This document shows, piece after piece, positions 1 through 12,084 of a stretch of DNA of 64,000 nt. Numbering within the stretch: position 1 is the stretch's first letter; every line of letters begins with the position of its first letter. The stretch comes from Adineta vaga (taxonomy: Eukaryota; Rotifera), in assembly GCA_021613535.1 (NCBI GenBank), contig CP075493.1, forward strand, positions 17,422,001-17,486,000, in the 5' to 3' direction. The notes below the pieces were generated by a model. The model did no database searches and was not told the origin of the DNA. It worked only from the letters and a program-made list of their open reading frames with translations. The position numbers and the translations under genes are program-made.

Positions 1-559
1 TTTTCAGGATTTGAAAAATGTTTTTAAAATACTGAAGAAAATTTGAAAAACTGGCGAGCAAAAGAAGCGAAGTTTTCTAAAGAATGGCGGGGCTTCGCCG
101 CCACAATAACCTCCTCATCGCGACGTCTCTGACGCTAATAACAAATGTTCTATATTCACTTATTCTCTATTAAGCTTAGCTAAAGTCAATTGTAGTCGTG
201 CAACTCGAAATGACGTCTTTCTTCTTAAATTTTATAAATTGATAGTTTCATCATAGTTTAGAAACATGATTACTTTGACAACCAGCTGAGGAACTCGTCA
301 GACAAGTCCTAGTTGTGGTTATGTCAGCGGATGCAATAACATTCTATTCTCATGGTCAGTATACGATCCGTTTTGATGCCGAAAAGGCCGTAGATGTACT
401 GTATCGTTCGACCTGGGATTCTAACAATATTTGACTGTTGCTATCTTGAGCGACAAAAAATTCAATTATATCTTGATAATTCACGTGAAAGTCTCTTTCA
501 GTAGTGGCCAAGAATAAATCACTAAGCCTGAAATCTAACATGCAACTGCGCGCAAGTAC
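1..559. other. Window start, no supported gene
   Basis: I see no convincing gene here. A 61-codon open frame on the minus strand at 356-541 lies downstream of the hAT remnant and could be its decayed tail, but it carries no motif I recognise. The rest is AT-rich with one moderately GC-rich patch near 80-140. Confidence 0.4.
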
Positions 560-571
560 TTTTAATATATT

Positions 572-1100
572 TCACGTTGCTGAACCTGCGTTCTGTAATT
601 TTCGATAATACAGATGTAATTTAACAAAATAATCAAAGAGAAGTTTTCCTCGGTGGCCTGGCAAAATAGGCCGGTGACCTGGCGCTGCCAGGCCATGCCA
701 GGCCTTAGATACGCCACTACTTCGAAGCACAGTTTTCAGTCGATTCAATGCGTTAAACTCACGTTCAGCGGTTGCTGTAGTAACAGAAAAAATTAAATAA
801 AGTTTAATCAATATATCAAATTCTTTGAACATTTTTTTCCAACAATACTCAGATTTAATATTTCACAAATAGTCGAAATCTTTATAATTTGTTTTATTTC
901 CATCTCATTAACTTGTTGGAACCTAATGGAATTTCTCCTGTTGAAAGATATAATGCTGCAACTTTTGATTTTTTCGAAAAACAATCTAGAATTGATCCAG
1001 TGGATCGTTTCGATGTCATAAACTGATTATTATCTGAAATATTGATATTATAAAGTAGAAATCCTCCTTTGTAGCTGGTTTTATTGTCTCTTGAGCGCAT
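572..1100 (-). pseudogene. Decayed hAT-family transposase remnant
   Basis: Two minus-strand pieces lie in the order expected of a hAT (ZMYM/TTF-like) transposase. The upstream piece (1100-894) contains a KRSTGSILDCFSKKSK-type N-terminus, a frequent opening of these proteins. The downstream piece (832-572) contains TATAEREFNALNRLKTVLRS, which matches the C-terminal hAT dimerisation motif (usually T.AERSFSALRRIKT.LRS). The whole catalytic core is missing, and the pieces are in different frames separated by about 60 bp. This is a deleted, non-functional copy. It abuts the 5' side of the truncated FG-GAP gene and may have contributed to that truncation. I infer the family from these two motifs only. 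Confidence 0.6.
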
Positions 1101-1370
1101 GACTCTATGATAGATCCAGTTTACATACCAACAAGTATAAACAATATAAAATAGTGTAGAGGTAATGACGCAAAAATATCTCCTATCAGTACTAAAATAA
1201 TGTTCGTTCGATCTGACAAAGTCAAATTTGATAGCGAAGAGATTTCAAAGGCTGAATTCAGATAAGGCTGACGTGGGCCTAATACTGTCCAGTTGGGGGT
1301 AAGGTTCACTTCTAACGAGCCTATAGGCTCCACCGCCTATGATTTGATTTGTTTCCTTTTCTATTTACAG

Positions 1371-4128
1371 TTAATCAAAAATGTTTCGATTGGTTTGTGA
1401 TAATCATAAGAAATTTAGTAAAAAGTTTATATATTCAAGTGATCAATTTGAATATCTTTTCTCCACGAGATTTTGATGGTCGTATTGATCGAATCACAGC
1501 CAAAAATCTTGGACAATGGTCAACTCGTTTATATATTATTTTATTTATTATTGGTCTTATTATTCTCACTTTTTATACTATTATTCGACCTGAACCTCAA
1601 ACAAAGATGTTTGATAAAGTATCTTTTGATCGTTATAATCATTTAATTGAAAAATATGGAAATGAATTGAAATGTTATTGTTCATCAATTTCATCAAGAC
1701 ATAATGAATTTGTTATTCTTCAACCTCAAATTCATCAAGTAAAGAAAAGATTGAGTTGAAAATATAAATATTATTTCTTTTTTTTTCTCATAGATTTGTT
1801 CAAGTCCATTTGCTTCAGATGAATGGAGAATAAATATAACATCAAGTCTTGTTTCTGATCTTTCACCTTATCAACGAACAGATTATCGTCGTTATCTTTC
1901 AGCTCATTTACAATTTCTTCATGGTCTTTGTGAACTTTCTCGAGAATTAATCGAAAATTTTGTTCATCAATTTCACACATCACTATTCATTACTACTCAA
2001 CTTTTATCTAAAATTAAATTTCATCAACGTCTTAATTCTACAATTGAACAAATTAAATCTAAATATTCACAAACATTTGCTCATCTTCTTCTTTTAATTC
2101 GAAAAATAAATCATGCAAATGGTATCATATCAACATATGGAACAAATTATGAATATATTATTCCTTGGGATGAATTAAATATGGTTTATCTTCCTACTCA
2201 ATCCATAACCTATGATAATTGTTCTTGTGATTTAGATTTAAATTGTACAAGTCAAGCAAATTTCTTTTCAAAAAATTCATTGGAAACAATTCAAATTATA
2301 GGTTTGAAAATCGGATGTACGCCAAGTGAATCATTTCTTTCTTCAACAATTGAATGTTTCTATAATGAATCATGTCTTAATCTTATTAAAAAATATCTAA
2401 ATACTACTGAATCTTTTATTCCTCTTTCAACAATCGTAAATCATTTTCCAATGAATACAACAATATTAGAATTAATTAATAATTTATTTATTGAAGAATG
2501 GTTAACAACAACAATGAATTATTCATCTTATTTCGAATGTTGTAAACCATCATTTTGTTCATATACATACATTCAACATTTTAATACATTGTATATTATA
2601 ACTCTTATTCTTGCTCTTCAAGGTGGTTTAAGTATTTCACTCAAATGGATTTCTCCTAATATAATACAAATTATTATGAAAATTTATCAATATCGAAAAC
2701 AAAGAAGAAGAAGAAACATTGTTCAACCTTCTTCATCTGATGAAGTAATCGATAATATTATTCAACAATCAGAATCAATTCCAAGAAATGGATTAATTCG
2801 ATATACTTTCAAAATTATCATTATATTTATATTAATCATATTTATCATAGCAGTTCTTGTTTTGTTCTCAATCTATTCTACTCGACATGATAAATATCAA
2901 ATAGTATCTATAATTAATACTACAACAGAAACAACTTCATCATCAATTACAATCGAATCAAGTTAGTATAATTTCTTTCTCTTATTTTATTTGTAACTAT
3001 AACAATTTCATTCTTATTTTTCTTTTCATAGTTTGTCAAATGAAATTTGAAATTAAATCTATCAATATGAGTGATATTCAACCAATATCACTCAGAACTG
3101 CTGATTTTAACAATGATCATCAGTTAGATCTTGTCTTTTACTCTGTTCGAAGAAATCAAATCTATGTTTTGCTTAATAATGGCACAGGATCTTTTCGAGA
3201 AGGACCAACTTTTTCGATTGGAGATGTTGATTTATCAATTCAAATTCTTGTTTCTGATTTCAATAATGATCATCATATCGATCTTGCAGTTACTAATTCT
3301 CATCAAATACGTCTACATATTTTGTTAGGATATGGAAATGGATCTTTTCAACAACCGAAGACTGTATTACTTTGGCTAATGGAATCATTGGATGACGCTG
3401 CTGTAACTGATTTTAATAATGATAATTACACTGATATTATTGTATTATCGAATATAAGATCAAGAATTAATATTTTTCTTGGAGAAGGCAATGGAGCATT
3501 TATTCCAGCATTGTCTGAATATTTATATATTAATAATCCTTGTTTAAAATCGATGGATATTGTTGATTTGAATCAAGATAACTACAACGATATTCTGGTA
3601 TGGGATCAATGTAAGAAACATATTACTCTAATTCTTGGACTTGGTGCTATATATAATAGAAAAATAATGGAATCCATGATTATCGATATTATCATGAATG
3701 ATTTTGTTGTTGGAGATTTTAATGGAGATAATCGAACAGATTTGGTTGTTTCATCTAACAGTTCGAATGATATTCGTTTGTTAATTGGATATGGAACTGG
3801 CTGTTGTCATAAAAGTAAAATAATTCAAATTGAAAAACCTATGAATCCATTTAAACTTGCAACCGATGATTTTAATTGTGATGGCTATTTGGATATTGTT
3901 TTTAGCCAATCTGATCCATTTCGAATAGGAATACTTGTTGGATTAGGATTTGGCAATTTTCATATTCAACAAATATTATCATTGGAATGGAATAGTGATT
4001 ATATTTGGATTGATGTTGGTGATTTTAATGGAGACAATTATTCAGATATTATTGTTTTAGATCAATCATCTGGTTTTATTTGGATTCTTTTAAATACCAA
4101 TAAATGTTGTTTGCATAAATATCAATAG
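1371..4128 (+). CDS. 5'-truncated membrane protein with seven FG-GAP/VCBS repeats
   Basis: Three exons can be joined in phase: 1371-1738, 1794-2961 and 3032-4128 (introns of 55 and 70 bp, GT-AG). The first exon starts at a splice acceptor (CTATTTACAG) with no start codon, so upstream exons are missing. The protein opens with a cytosolic stretch and a membrane helix (TRLYIILFIIGLIILTFY). A Cys-rich ectodomain follows (CYC..., ICSS.F...EW, GCTPSES...C), then a second hydrophobic segment with LQGGLSISL, then a third hydrophobic segment near 2810-2880. The last exon holds seven DFN.D...D repeats (for example VGDFNGDNYSDIIV), the Ca2+-binding loops of an integrin-like beta-propeller. It aligns along its whole length with the last third of the 55816-61659 gene, which begins the matching exon in the same phase. 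Function is unknown; a cell-surface role is inferred. Confidence 0.75.
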
Positions 4129-4379
4129 AATTCAAATATCTTTTACAAAAAATGCTTTCGAGATATAAATCAAAACAATGGATGCTTATTTCGTTATTGC
4201 TTTCTGTGTTGCTAATAAAAAATTTACATTAAAAATAAATAGTTAAAGCTCTTTGTTTATTAATCTCAAATGAAAGTTTTTTTTTAATATTAATAAATAT
4301 CACGAAAATATTAATATAACGAGCAGTCGTTTTTCACAGCTTTATATGATCAGAATTATTCGATGAATACTCCCGTGGC
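4129..4379. other. AT-rich spacer
   Basis: 3' flank of the FG-GAP gene. It is AT-rich and contains no open frame or repeat that I can assign. Confidence 0.4.
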
Positions 4380-4602
4380 TCAGATCAGTTTACACCTGTA
4401 TTTCTTCTCTTTGTAATATAAGAATCGTCATTAATAATGCTACAAACTTTTTCAATATTTCCAGGTGTTGTTTCGGTTACAGGTCTACCGGATCGTTCTT
4501 GGTCTTCTCGACCGTCCCGAAACAATTTAGACCATCATTCTACTGTTCTAAGTGCAGCGAGTACTTTAATGTAGAAACGAAAATTTTCCTGATCCATATA
4601 AG
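4380..4602 (-). pseudogene. Mariner transposase N-terminal fragment
   Basis: Read on the minus strand from about 4599, the sequence gives a mariner-type N-terminus: MDQENFRFYIKVLAALRTVE, a stop, then WSKLFRDGREDQERSGRPVT and a stretch ending ...IEKVCSIINDD. The first part matches the opening helix-turn-helix of mariner transposases and the second the conserved WSK.F..GRE...D..RPGRP.T linker. About 25 residues that normally lie between them are deleted, there is an in-frame stop, and the catalytic domain is absent. This is a dead fragment, clearly different from the DD37D element at 44-46 kb. Confidence 0.7.
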
Positions 4603-4696
4603 TTGGGCATATACATAAAACAAACAGGACACGTACAGACTTGGAACCGGTCTCATTTTTTCAGACCGGATCGGAACAGACGGTCTGGTATTTTCG

Positions 4697-4756
4697 AGTG
4701 TGGGTGAGGATTATGATATCTTTTCTCCAATCACAACCACGCCTACATCCTCAAGA
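4697..4756. repeat. Telomere-like hairpin element
   Basis: A G-rich arm (GAGTGTGGGTGAGG) is followed about 35 bp later by a C-rich arm ending CATCCTCAAG. This is a degenerate copy of the dispersed GAGGGTGTGGG...CCCACACCCTC family found many times between 31 and 63 kb. Confidence 0.5.
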
Positions 4757-4885
4757 TTTTCTCACACAGCTACTGAAAGTAAAGCCTCAAATATGTCTCT
4801 TATGACATAAAATATCACTAAAAGTGACTCATCGACTGGTTCATCGTCCCAACTCACCACACCTAATATAGAAAACAAAGTATTC

Positions 4886-5386
4886 TTCTATATTTATATT
4901 TTTTGAACATCCCTTCTGTCAGTTGCAACGTTGGTCTTCTAATTCACTATTTTCTTTACCAACGAAAACAACCTGCACAATTTTTCTTTATTTTTACTAT
5001 TGTCAGCCTTTTAATCATTTCAATTTTCGTAACAGGCATCGATTTACCTTTCATTTTTATTCCACAAACAGAAAGAAATTCTTATGTTGGAAGTTTACAA
5101 AATCCTCAATTTCTCTGCATCTTTTTTCATTTTTCGACACTACACTTTGCACCGATGAACTTTGGCCGGTTTCTCTGGCAAGCTATGAACGTTATTTGCC
5201 CATCTTTCATTCAAATTTTATACAGAAAATAAAAGTGAACAAATTTTTCTTTCACTATTTTCCAGTTATTTTGATGGTAACGTTTCTTATTATCTTTCAC
5301 TTTTATTTGCATCTTTTGTTTCCTTGTGAAAACACGGAAGCTTATGATCCTATTAGAAAAAGCTGTAAATATCCTTGCGTTTATTG
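4886..5386 (+). pseudogene. GPCR pseudogene, 5' half (TM1-TM4)
   Basis: Two overlapping frames together give the first half of a rhodopsin-like receptor. The first runs from about 4903 to 5155 and contains two hydrophobic segments and LCIFFHFSTLH (start of TM3). The second runs from about 5155 to 5386 and contains SLASYERYLPIFHSN (end of TM3, DRY-like ERY), a TM4 segment, and LFPCENT....CKYPC of extracellular loop 2. The change of frame near 5155 is a frameshift. The coding match stops at 5386, where the giant element begins; TM5-TM6 resume at 28777 in the same reading frame. The ligand is unknown. Confidence 0.65.
5378..5386. repeat. Left candidate target-site duplication
   Basis: CGTTTATTG sits directly before the left end of the giant element and is repeated exactly at 28777-28785. 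The two copies lie in the two halves of one GPCR gene. Confidence 0.6.
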
Positions 5387-5409
5387 CATACATGTATTAG
5401 TCGAAAAGA

Positions 5410-7757
5410 CGTTTCAACTATTCAACTTTTAATTCGAGTTGTAAACTATTCAACTTCTAAATTTATAAGTTTATAGTTCGAGTACTCGAGTTTTAAACTA
5501 TTCAACTTCTAAATTTATAAGTTTATAGTTCGAGTACTCGAGTTTTAAACTATTCAACTTCTAAATTTATAAGTTTATAGTTCGAGTACTCGAGTTTTAA
5601 ACTATTCAACTTCTAAATTTATAAGTTTATAGTTCGAGTACTCGAGTTTTAAACTATTCAACTTCTAAATTTATAAGTTTATAATTCGAGTACTCGAGTT
5701 TTAAACTATTCAACTTCTAAATTTATAAGTTTATAGTTCGAGTACTCGAGTTTTAAACTATTCAACTTCTAAATTTATAAGTTTATAGTTCGAGTACTCG
5801 AGTTTTAAACTATTCAACTTCTAAATTTATAAGTTTATAGTTCGAGTACTCGAGTTTTAAACTGTAAGTTTTCTTGTTGTATAACTTCGTGAGTTCTGTT
5901 TATTCGTTAACAAGGTGAAAATAATAACAATAAGAAAGTAGGAAGAGAAAGATAAGAGAGATAAGAGAGAAGATAAGAACAGATGGCGTAGGTGTTTGTA
6001 TGCGTCCATATGAAAATACATGCGCGTATTTATACTGGTCAGTTTCCATGACTCATGTCATCATGCGTCATGATTACATGATGCAAGAGATAGAAGATAT
6101 CATATACATCTGACATCATGAGTCATGATAACATATGAACATTTGACATGTGTCATATGATTGAACTGATGCAATGTTTTTCATATTAACATAAACTATT
6201 CAACTTCTAAATTTATAAGTTTATAGTTCGAGTACTCGAGTTTTAAACTATTCAACTTCTAAATTTATAAGTTTATAGTTCGAGTACTCGAGTTTTAAAC
6301 TATTCAACTTCTAAATTTATAAGTTTATAGTTCGAGTACTCGAGTTTTAAACTATTCAACTTCTAAATTTATAAGTTTATAGTTCGAGTACTCGAGTTTT
6401 AAACTATTCAACTTCTAAATTTATAAGTTTATAGTTCGAGTACTCGAGTTTTAAACTATTCAACTTCTAAATTTATAAGTTTATAATTCGAGTACTCGAG
6501 TTTTAAACTATTCAACTTCTAAATTTATAAGTTTATAGTTCGAGTACTCGAGTTTTAAACTATTCAACTTCTAAATTTATAAGTTTATAATTCGAGTACT
6601 CGAGTTTTAAACTATTCAACTTCTAAATTTATAAGTTTATAGTTCGAGTACTCGAGTTTTAAACTATTCAACTTCTAAATTTATAAGTTTATAGTTCGAG
6701 TACTCGAGTTTTAAACTATTCAACTTCTAAATTTATAAGTTTATAATTCGAGTACTCGAGTTTTAAACTATTCAACTTCTAAATTTATAAGTTTATAGTT
6801 CGAGTACTCGAGTTTTAAACTATTCAACTTCTAAATTTATAAGTTTATAGTTCGAGTACTCGAGTTTTAAACTATTCAACTTCTAAATTTATAAGTTTAT
6901 AGTTCGAGTACTCGAGTTTTAAACTATTCAACTTCTAAATTTATAAGTTTATAGTTCTAGTACTCGAGTTTTAAACTATTCAACTTCTAAATTTATAAGT
7001 TTATAGTTCGAGTACTCGAGTTTTAAACTATTCAACTTCTAAATTTATAAGTTTATAGTTCGAGTACTCGAGTTTTAAACTATTCAACTTCTAAATTTAT
7101 AAGTTTATAGTTCGAGTACTCGAGTTTTAAACTATTCAACTTCTAAATTTATAAGTTTATAGTTCGAGTACTCGAGTTTTTAAACTATTCAACTTCTAAA
7201 TTTATAAGTTTATAGTTCGAGTACTCGAGTTTTAAACTATTCAACTTCTAAATTTATAAGTTTATAATTCGAGTACTCGAGTTTTAAACTATTCAACTTC
7301 TAAATTTATAAGTTTATAATTCGAGTACTCGAGTTTTAAACTATTCAACTTCTAAATTTATAAGTTTATAGTTCGAGTACTCGAGTTTTAAACTATTCAA
7401 CTTCTAAATTTATAAGTTTATAATTCGAGTACTCGAGTTTTAAACTATTCAACTTCTAAATTTATAAGTTTATAGTTCGAGTACTCGAGTTTTAAACTAT
7501 TCAACTTCTAAATTTATAAGTTTATAGTTCGAGTACTCGAGTTTTAAACTATTCAACTTCTAAATTTATAAGTTTATAGTTCGAGTACTCGAGTTTTAAA
7601 CTATTCAACTTCTAAATTTATAAGTTTATAGTTCGAGTACTCGAGTTTTAAACTATTCAACTTCTAAATTTATAAGTTTATAATTCGAGTACTCGAGTTT
7701 TAAACTATTCAACTTCTAAATTTATAAGTTTATAATTCGAGTACTCGAGTTTTAAAC
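5410..7757 (+). repeat. Left 52-bp satellite array
   Basis: A tandem array of a 52-bp unit (AAACTATTCAACTTCTAAAT...). Unit starts are exactly 52 bp apart (5455, 5507, 5559 and onward). There are about 8 units before, and about 30 after, a 322-bp non-repeat interruption. Units are nearly identical; the commonest variant is GTT/ATT before the palindromic core TCGAGTACTCGA. The array is the reverse complement of the one at 27122-28737, so the two ends could pair over more than 1.5 kb. No gene lies inside it. Confidence 0.95.
5871..6193. other. Non-repeat interruption of the left array
   Basis: About 322 bp of different sequence breaks the satellite. It contains purine-rich AGAGAAAGATAAGAGAG runs, then several CATGA/TCATG-rich short inverted motifs (CATCATGCGTCATGATTACATGATG region, 6058-6085). 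There is no open frame. It could be a small insertion or an ancestral single-copy terminal segment. Confidence 0.6.
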
Positions 7758-8195
7758 TACTGAACTTTTGAACTTTGAAAACTGAGATTCCGAATATAAA
7801 GGTTAACAACTTTTACACTTTCAGATTTGAACTGTCAAGTATGAAATTTAACATTTCAACTTTAGATTATAAATTTGAAGTATCACATCAATTACTATGA
7901 ATAGTATTAGATTAGTAAACAATTTATTTAGAAGAAATACAGAAATGATGAAGAAGAAATAGAGAAGTGGTGAAAAGTAAACATGGCGGATACAGGTAAT
8001 GAATGAGCGAACCTGACGGATGGACGAGAAGAAGAAGCGACTATGACGGTTGCATGAGATGAATAAGCGAACACGACGAATATTAGATAATTATAGAATG
8101 ATCGTGTGCGAAGTATGTTTTGTCTATATGAGTTGTGTTTGTTAAATTATGAGGAAGTGGTTATTGATGAAATAAGCAGATATTGCAACATTTCT
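7758..8195. other. Spacer between left array and first cargo gene
   Basis: The first 100 bp still hold scattered ACTTTGAA/ACTTTCAG words that resemble decayed satellite. After that I see only the 3' flank of the minus-strand DUF3987 gene. Confidence 0.4.
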
Positions 8196-10884
8196 TTAAG
8201 AAAATAATGTTGAGAAAATGGGTGCAGGTGACTTGTTTAGGTTCGAGTCGTCATTATTTAAGTCGAATCGAATTCGTTTTGGTGTGCGTTCAGTTGGTGT
8301 GGATTGTCTTAAGTCTGTAATAGCTGGAGAGGCAGGTGAAGGAGATGAAAAGGTAGTCGATAAGGGTTGTTGCTGATTATGTTCGTCATTATTTTTTTCT
8401 TCCTGGAGTAGGGATTGTTGAGAAAACGGTGGTGACTCCTCAGCTAGAATAGAAGGATTACAATCAACTACTGTGTGCTGTTTGTCCGTTGTTGTGGTTG
8501 TTTGAACGGCAGATTTAGGATTTGATGGTTTTTGTAGTAGAAAACCACCACCTGCGATTTGAAAATCTACGTTACGAAATGACATCGGTATGCCTTCCTT
8601 AGAAGTAACATTGGTCGATATATCGTTTGTTTGCGAACTATCTCTAAGCGGAGCAACATCACTGGCTCTACGCACTTTATCAGTTTTATCCTCTGGATCT
8701 TCGAGAAAGTCTTGAAAATCTCGATGAACGCACGAGTCAACATATTCTTTTAGTTTTACAGAATATTGAGATAGTTTGTTGGTGAACGTAGTTAACGTAT
8801 CAATATCCCAATTTTCGTCAATGACCGTCTTGATGAAATAAGTGGTTGCTCTTTTTGCATTCGGCTTCTTTTCTTTGACGAGTTTACCTGCGAAACAATA
8901 ATTGAAAGTGCATGTGAGAAGGGAAGAAAAGCAACTTACCTATTTTTTCATTGTCTAATTTTCTGGCAGCATCATGAAGTTCATTGATTTTGAATCCTCC
9001 ATGATTACGACTAATCACGGCCCATGGTACCTTAATACCCGGTGTCAGAAGCACTAATCGTTCAGCACATCGAGCTGTCGTCGTTTCCATAAGTTTATTT
9101 TCACGATTACTTTTTCGTGCTTCTAATTTTTCTTCCTTTTCAAATTGAAGACCTGCTTCAATTTTTTCTTCTTTCTGAAATCGTTCCAGCATCTCTTCCG
9201 CCGTTTCGTTGATTTTACCTAAAGAAATATTGTATTATAATAAACAGGTTAATAATATAAGTCACATGTTTTATATTATGTGAAGGAACGTCCTAACAGA
9301 TTTTAAATATCTCAAGTGTAATGAGAGAAAGAGAAAGAAAAGTGATGAAACTGCTTTTCCTGTTTTTTAATACTTCGAGCTACTGGTTAGTAACTGTTGG
9401 AAAACATATCATTTTTCTTTTCTTATATGTACGGCAGCATTATAAATTTGTGCTTTTTTTAAATATATGATCGTTCTCTTCTCAAACGTGTTATATTATC
9501 ATCTATTTGTTGTTTCGTCTGAAGATAACATCAACGAGCTGAACTGTTCATATATTAGACTTAAGCGTCAACAACATTCCACGACGTTACTTTTATGTGG
9601 TTAGTTCTACAATCTATGTTATTATTTTTTCCTACGTTTTGTTAAAAAAACAATCTATCATGCAAGTATGAAAAACGATTTTGTAAGATAAAAGTACTTA
9701 CGATTTGCATATATTTTCTTCTGTTTTAGATAATAGTTCATCATCGAAACAGATCCCAGAGTAGTCTTTTCAGATATTATTTGCCACTTATATCTTTTTT
9801 TAAATTCAGCAACTGCGTCTCGTAGTAAACTCAATGTTTGTTTTGATTTATCGAAGTAATTAGGCACTTTGTTTATTGATGTTAAACAATCGAAAACGGC
9901 TGCTGCTAGTGACATAGCGTGTAGAGCTCCAGCTATCCGAATTATTTGAACGCGAGCTTTCGAATAGATAGAAGCAATAAAACTATCAAACTCATAAGAA
10001 ACTTTGATAATGTCAGTATATGAATTCCAAGCTGTATTCAAGACTTTCAAAGCTTCTGGTGAAAAAGAATACATCACTTTCGAGTCGTCATCGTTTCCTA
10101 CTTCCTCACTGTTAAAACAATGGATTATGAAAAGAGTATGCAATATACTCGGCTGATCAGGATCAGGTTGATCAATCTCAAAAGAGTGAAGAATTTTTGG
10201 CGTCGGTGCAGCGAAAAGAAAACGAGACAGAAGACCATCAGCTTCACCATCGACTCTCATTGAATCAAAAATGTCAACAGGATGGGCTGCTGCTGTGATA
10301 TTAAGTACAGGACTCTGAATAGTCATGCTTGTACCTTTTGTCTGTCGGCGAACGGTTGATGATGTATTATATAAGGAGCACATAATCGATCTGTCATATG
10401 CTGCTCCTCCACTCTTATACATACCGAACGACTGTAACAGAGTTAATGCTTCGTCCCATAACTGAAATAGTCGTGAATGAGTATTCTTTAGTTCTGACAA
10501 GAGCGATTCTACAGTAGCACTATTATTTATTCTCGAGTGATCGTCATCAATACCCTCAAATTGCTCAATAATAAGACAAGCTTCTTTTATTTTTTCTATT
10601 CCCGATGACTTGTTAGCGCCGGGATATCCAATTATGATAGTATAAAATGCGACGTTGGTCGTTTGACCGGTATTACTAATAACTTGCGATCCGTTCATGT
10701 GGTGACTAACTGCAGGAAGCAGCAAGGTAAGTAAGTATTCAACAGGTAGTTGAGAAGAATTGCTGATATTTTTTATGACAGATGCAATTGATTCATCTAG
10801 AATTTCATCAACGTTCATTTCTTCATTTCCTGCCTTACGCATGATGGTACGAAGTTGATATGTAGTGAAACCTTTTGAAGACAT
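8196..10884 (-). CDS. DUF3987-like P-loop ATPase/helicase-type protein
   Basis: Three exons join in phase (10884-9702, 9218-8940, 8887-8196; introns of 483 and 52 bp) to give 717 residues. A Walker A motif GYPGANKS is at about residues 86-93, a Walker B-like LFQLWDEA at 138-145, and GLLSRFLF with a candidate arginine finger near 215-222. This arrangement is typical of DUF3987 proteins, which are found next to replication/primase modules of phages and plasmids. The second exon is a charged coiled-coil stretch (EEKIEAG...EEKLEARKSNRE), and the C-terminus is Ser/Pro/Gln-rich and probably disordered. The start is the first ATG of the open frame. The gene is transcribed towards the left array, divergently from the transposase gene. 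A role in replication or transposition of the element is inferred. Confidence 0.75.
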
Positions 10885-11089
10885 AATTGGAAATTTTATG
10901 TTAAGAATTTATATATTTAAACCAGCGTAAAATGCAGACTGACGAGATGAATGATATTGCTTGAAACGATATCAGATGCTAATTAACGTAAGTGTCAGTA
11001 CGATATCACAAGTACGAGCGAAATTTTGTGATCAGAAAATTTTTCAATACGGTTTGGATATTTATAATGAAGAATAAGATTGATAAAAG

Positions 11090-11460
11090 AATTGATTGAG
11101 TTCGCGATAGAAAAATGGATTATGAATTAAAAAGTAAGTAATCAATCGAAGAACGAATGATAAATTGAAAAAAACGAGTAAGTAATCGAATAACCACTAA
11201 TAGATTGGAAAAATTGATTTATAAATTGAAGAACGAATAATAAATTGAAAAAATTGATTTATAAATTGAAGAACGAATAATAAATTGAAAAAATGAATTA
11301 TAAATCGAAGAACGAATGATAAATCGAAAAAAAAACGAGTAACTAATCGAATAACAACTAATAAATTGAAAAAATGATTTATAAATTGAAGAACGAATAA
11401 TAAATTGAAAAAATGAATTATAAATTGAAGAGCAATGAATAGTTTGAAAAAAAAAGTGCG
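11090..11460. repeat. AT-rich degenerate tandem repeat
   Basis: Repeated words of the type ATAAATTGAAGAACGAATAA and AAATTGAAAAAATGA recur about eight times with imperfect spacing. Open frames across it are low-complexity by-products, not genes. It lies upstream of the DUF3987 gene, within the space between the two divergent genes. Confidence 0.75.
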
Positions 11461-12084
11461 AAAGTTGAAGATAAGTATACGGTTTGAAATGATTGATATG
11501 ATAACTTTAGAGAAAGTGAAATATAAATGAAACATGTCTATTGTCTTTCTTTCTTTTCAACATTTCGTTCTTTTCTCTTTTCTTATTATACGGATGAATG
11601 ATTAAGAGATATTGACTTTTTATCCTATGATTTTATAAAATATTCATCGTGTAATAGCCTTAAGCAAGTCTCATAAAAGCAAGATGACAGGGTATTATTA
11701 TATGTAAGTGTTTGATTGAGTTTCACTGACCATTATGTTTTCTCTATACATATGATGTGAAACAACGGTTGAATGATCAGATAGCTCATCAAAAAAGCTT
11801 AGAATGATTGCTATTGACACTTGTACCCGCTAGCAAAAAGAAAAAAAGTATAATGTACTTTACTTTATCGTTTATCATCGTTCATTATCATATCACTTGG
11901 TTATTCGTTCGTCGTCGGCTCAGTTTGTGTTCGTTATTAATTCATTGATCTGTACCTAGGCAAGTTATTTCATTTTAATAGATATCGTGAAACAGATCTG
12001 CATCATAAGAATTTATATTGTAGTTTAAGTGTTATCTATTTGAAGAATAGTAATCGTACACAAGAAGCAATAAAAAGAAAAAGA
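11461..12084. other. Intergenic region between divergent element genes
   Basis: AT-rich, no gene seen. It probably holds the promoter of the transposase gene. I could not pick out a specific element. Confidence 0.4.

Noticed and set aside
1121-1333. Minus-strand open frame between the hAT remnant and the FG-GAP gene
   Set aside because: No domain and no start or splice context. It overlaps the region where the FG-GAP gene lost its upstream exons.
5410-7757. CRISPR-like regular repeat
   Set aside because: The 52-bp units are contiguous without unique spacers, and the context is eukaryotic with spliceosomal introns.
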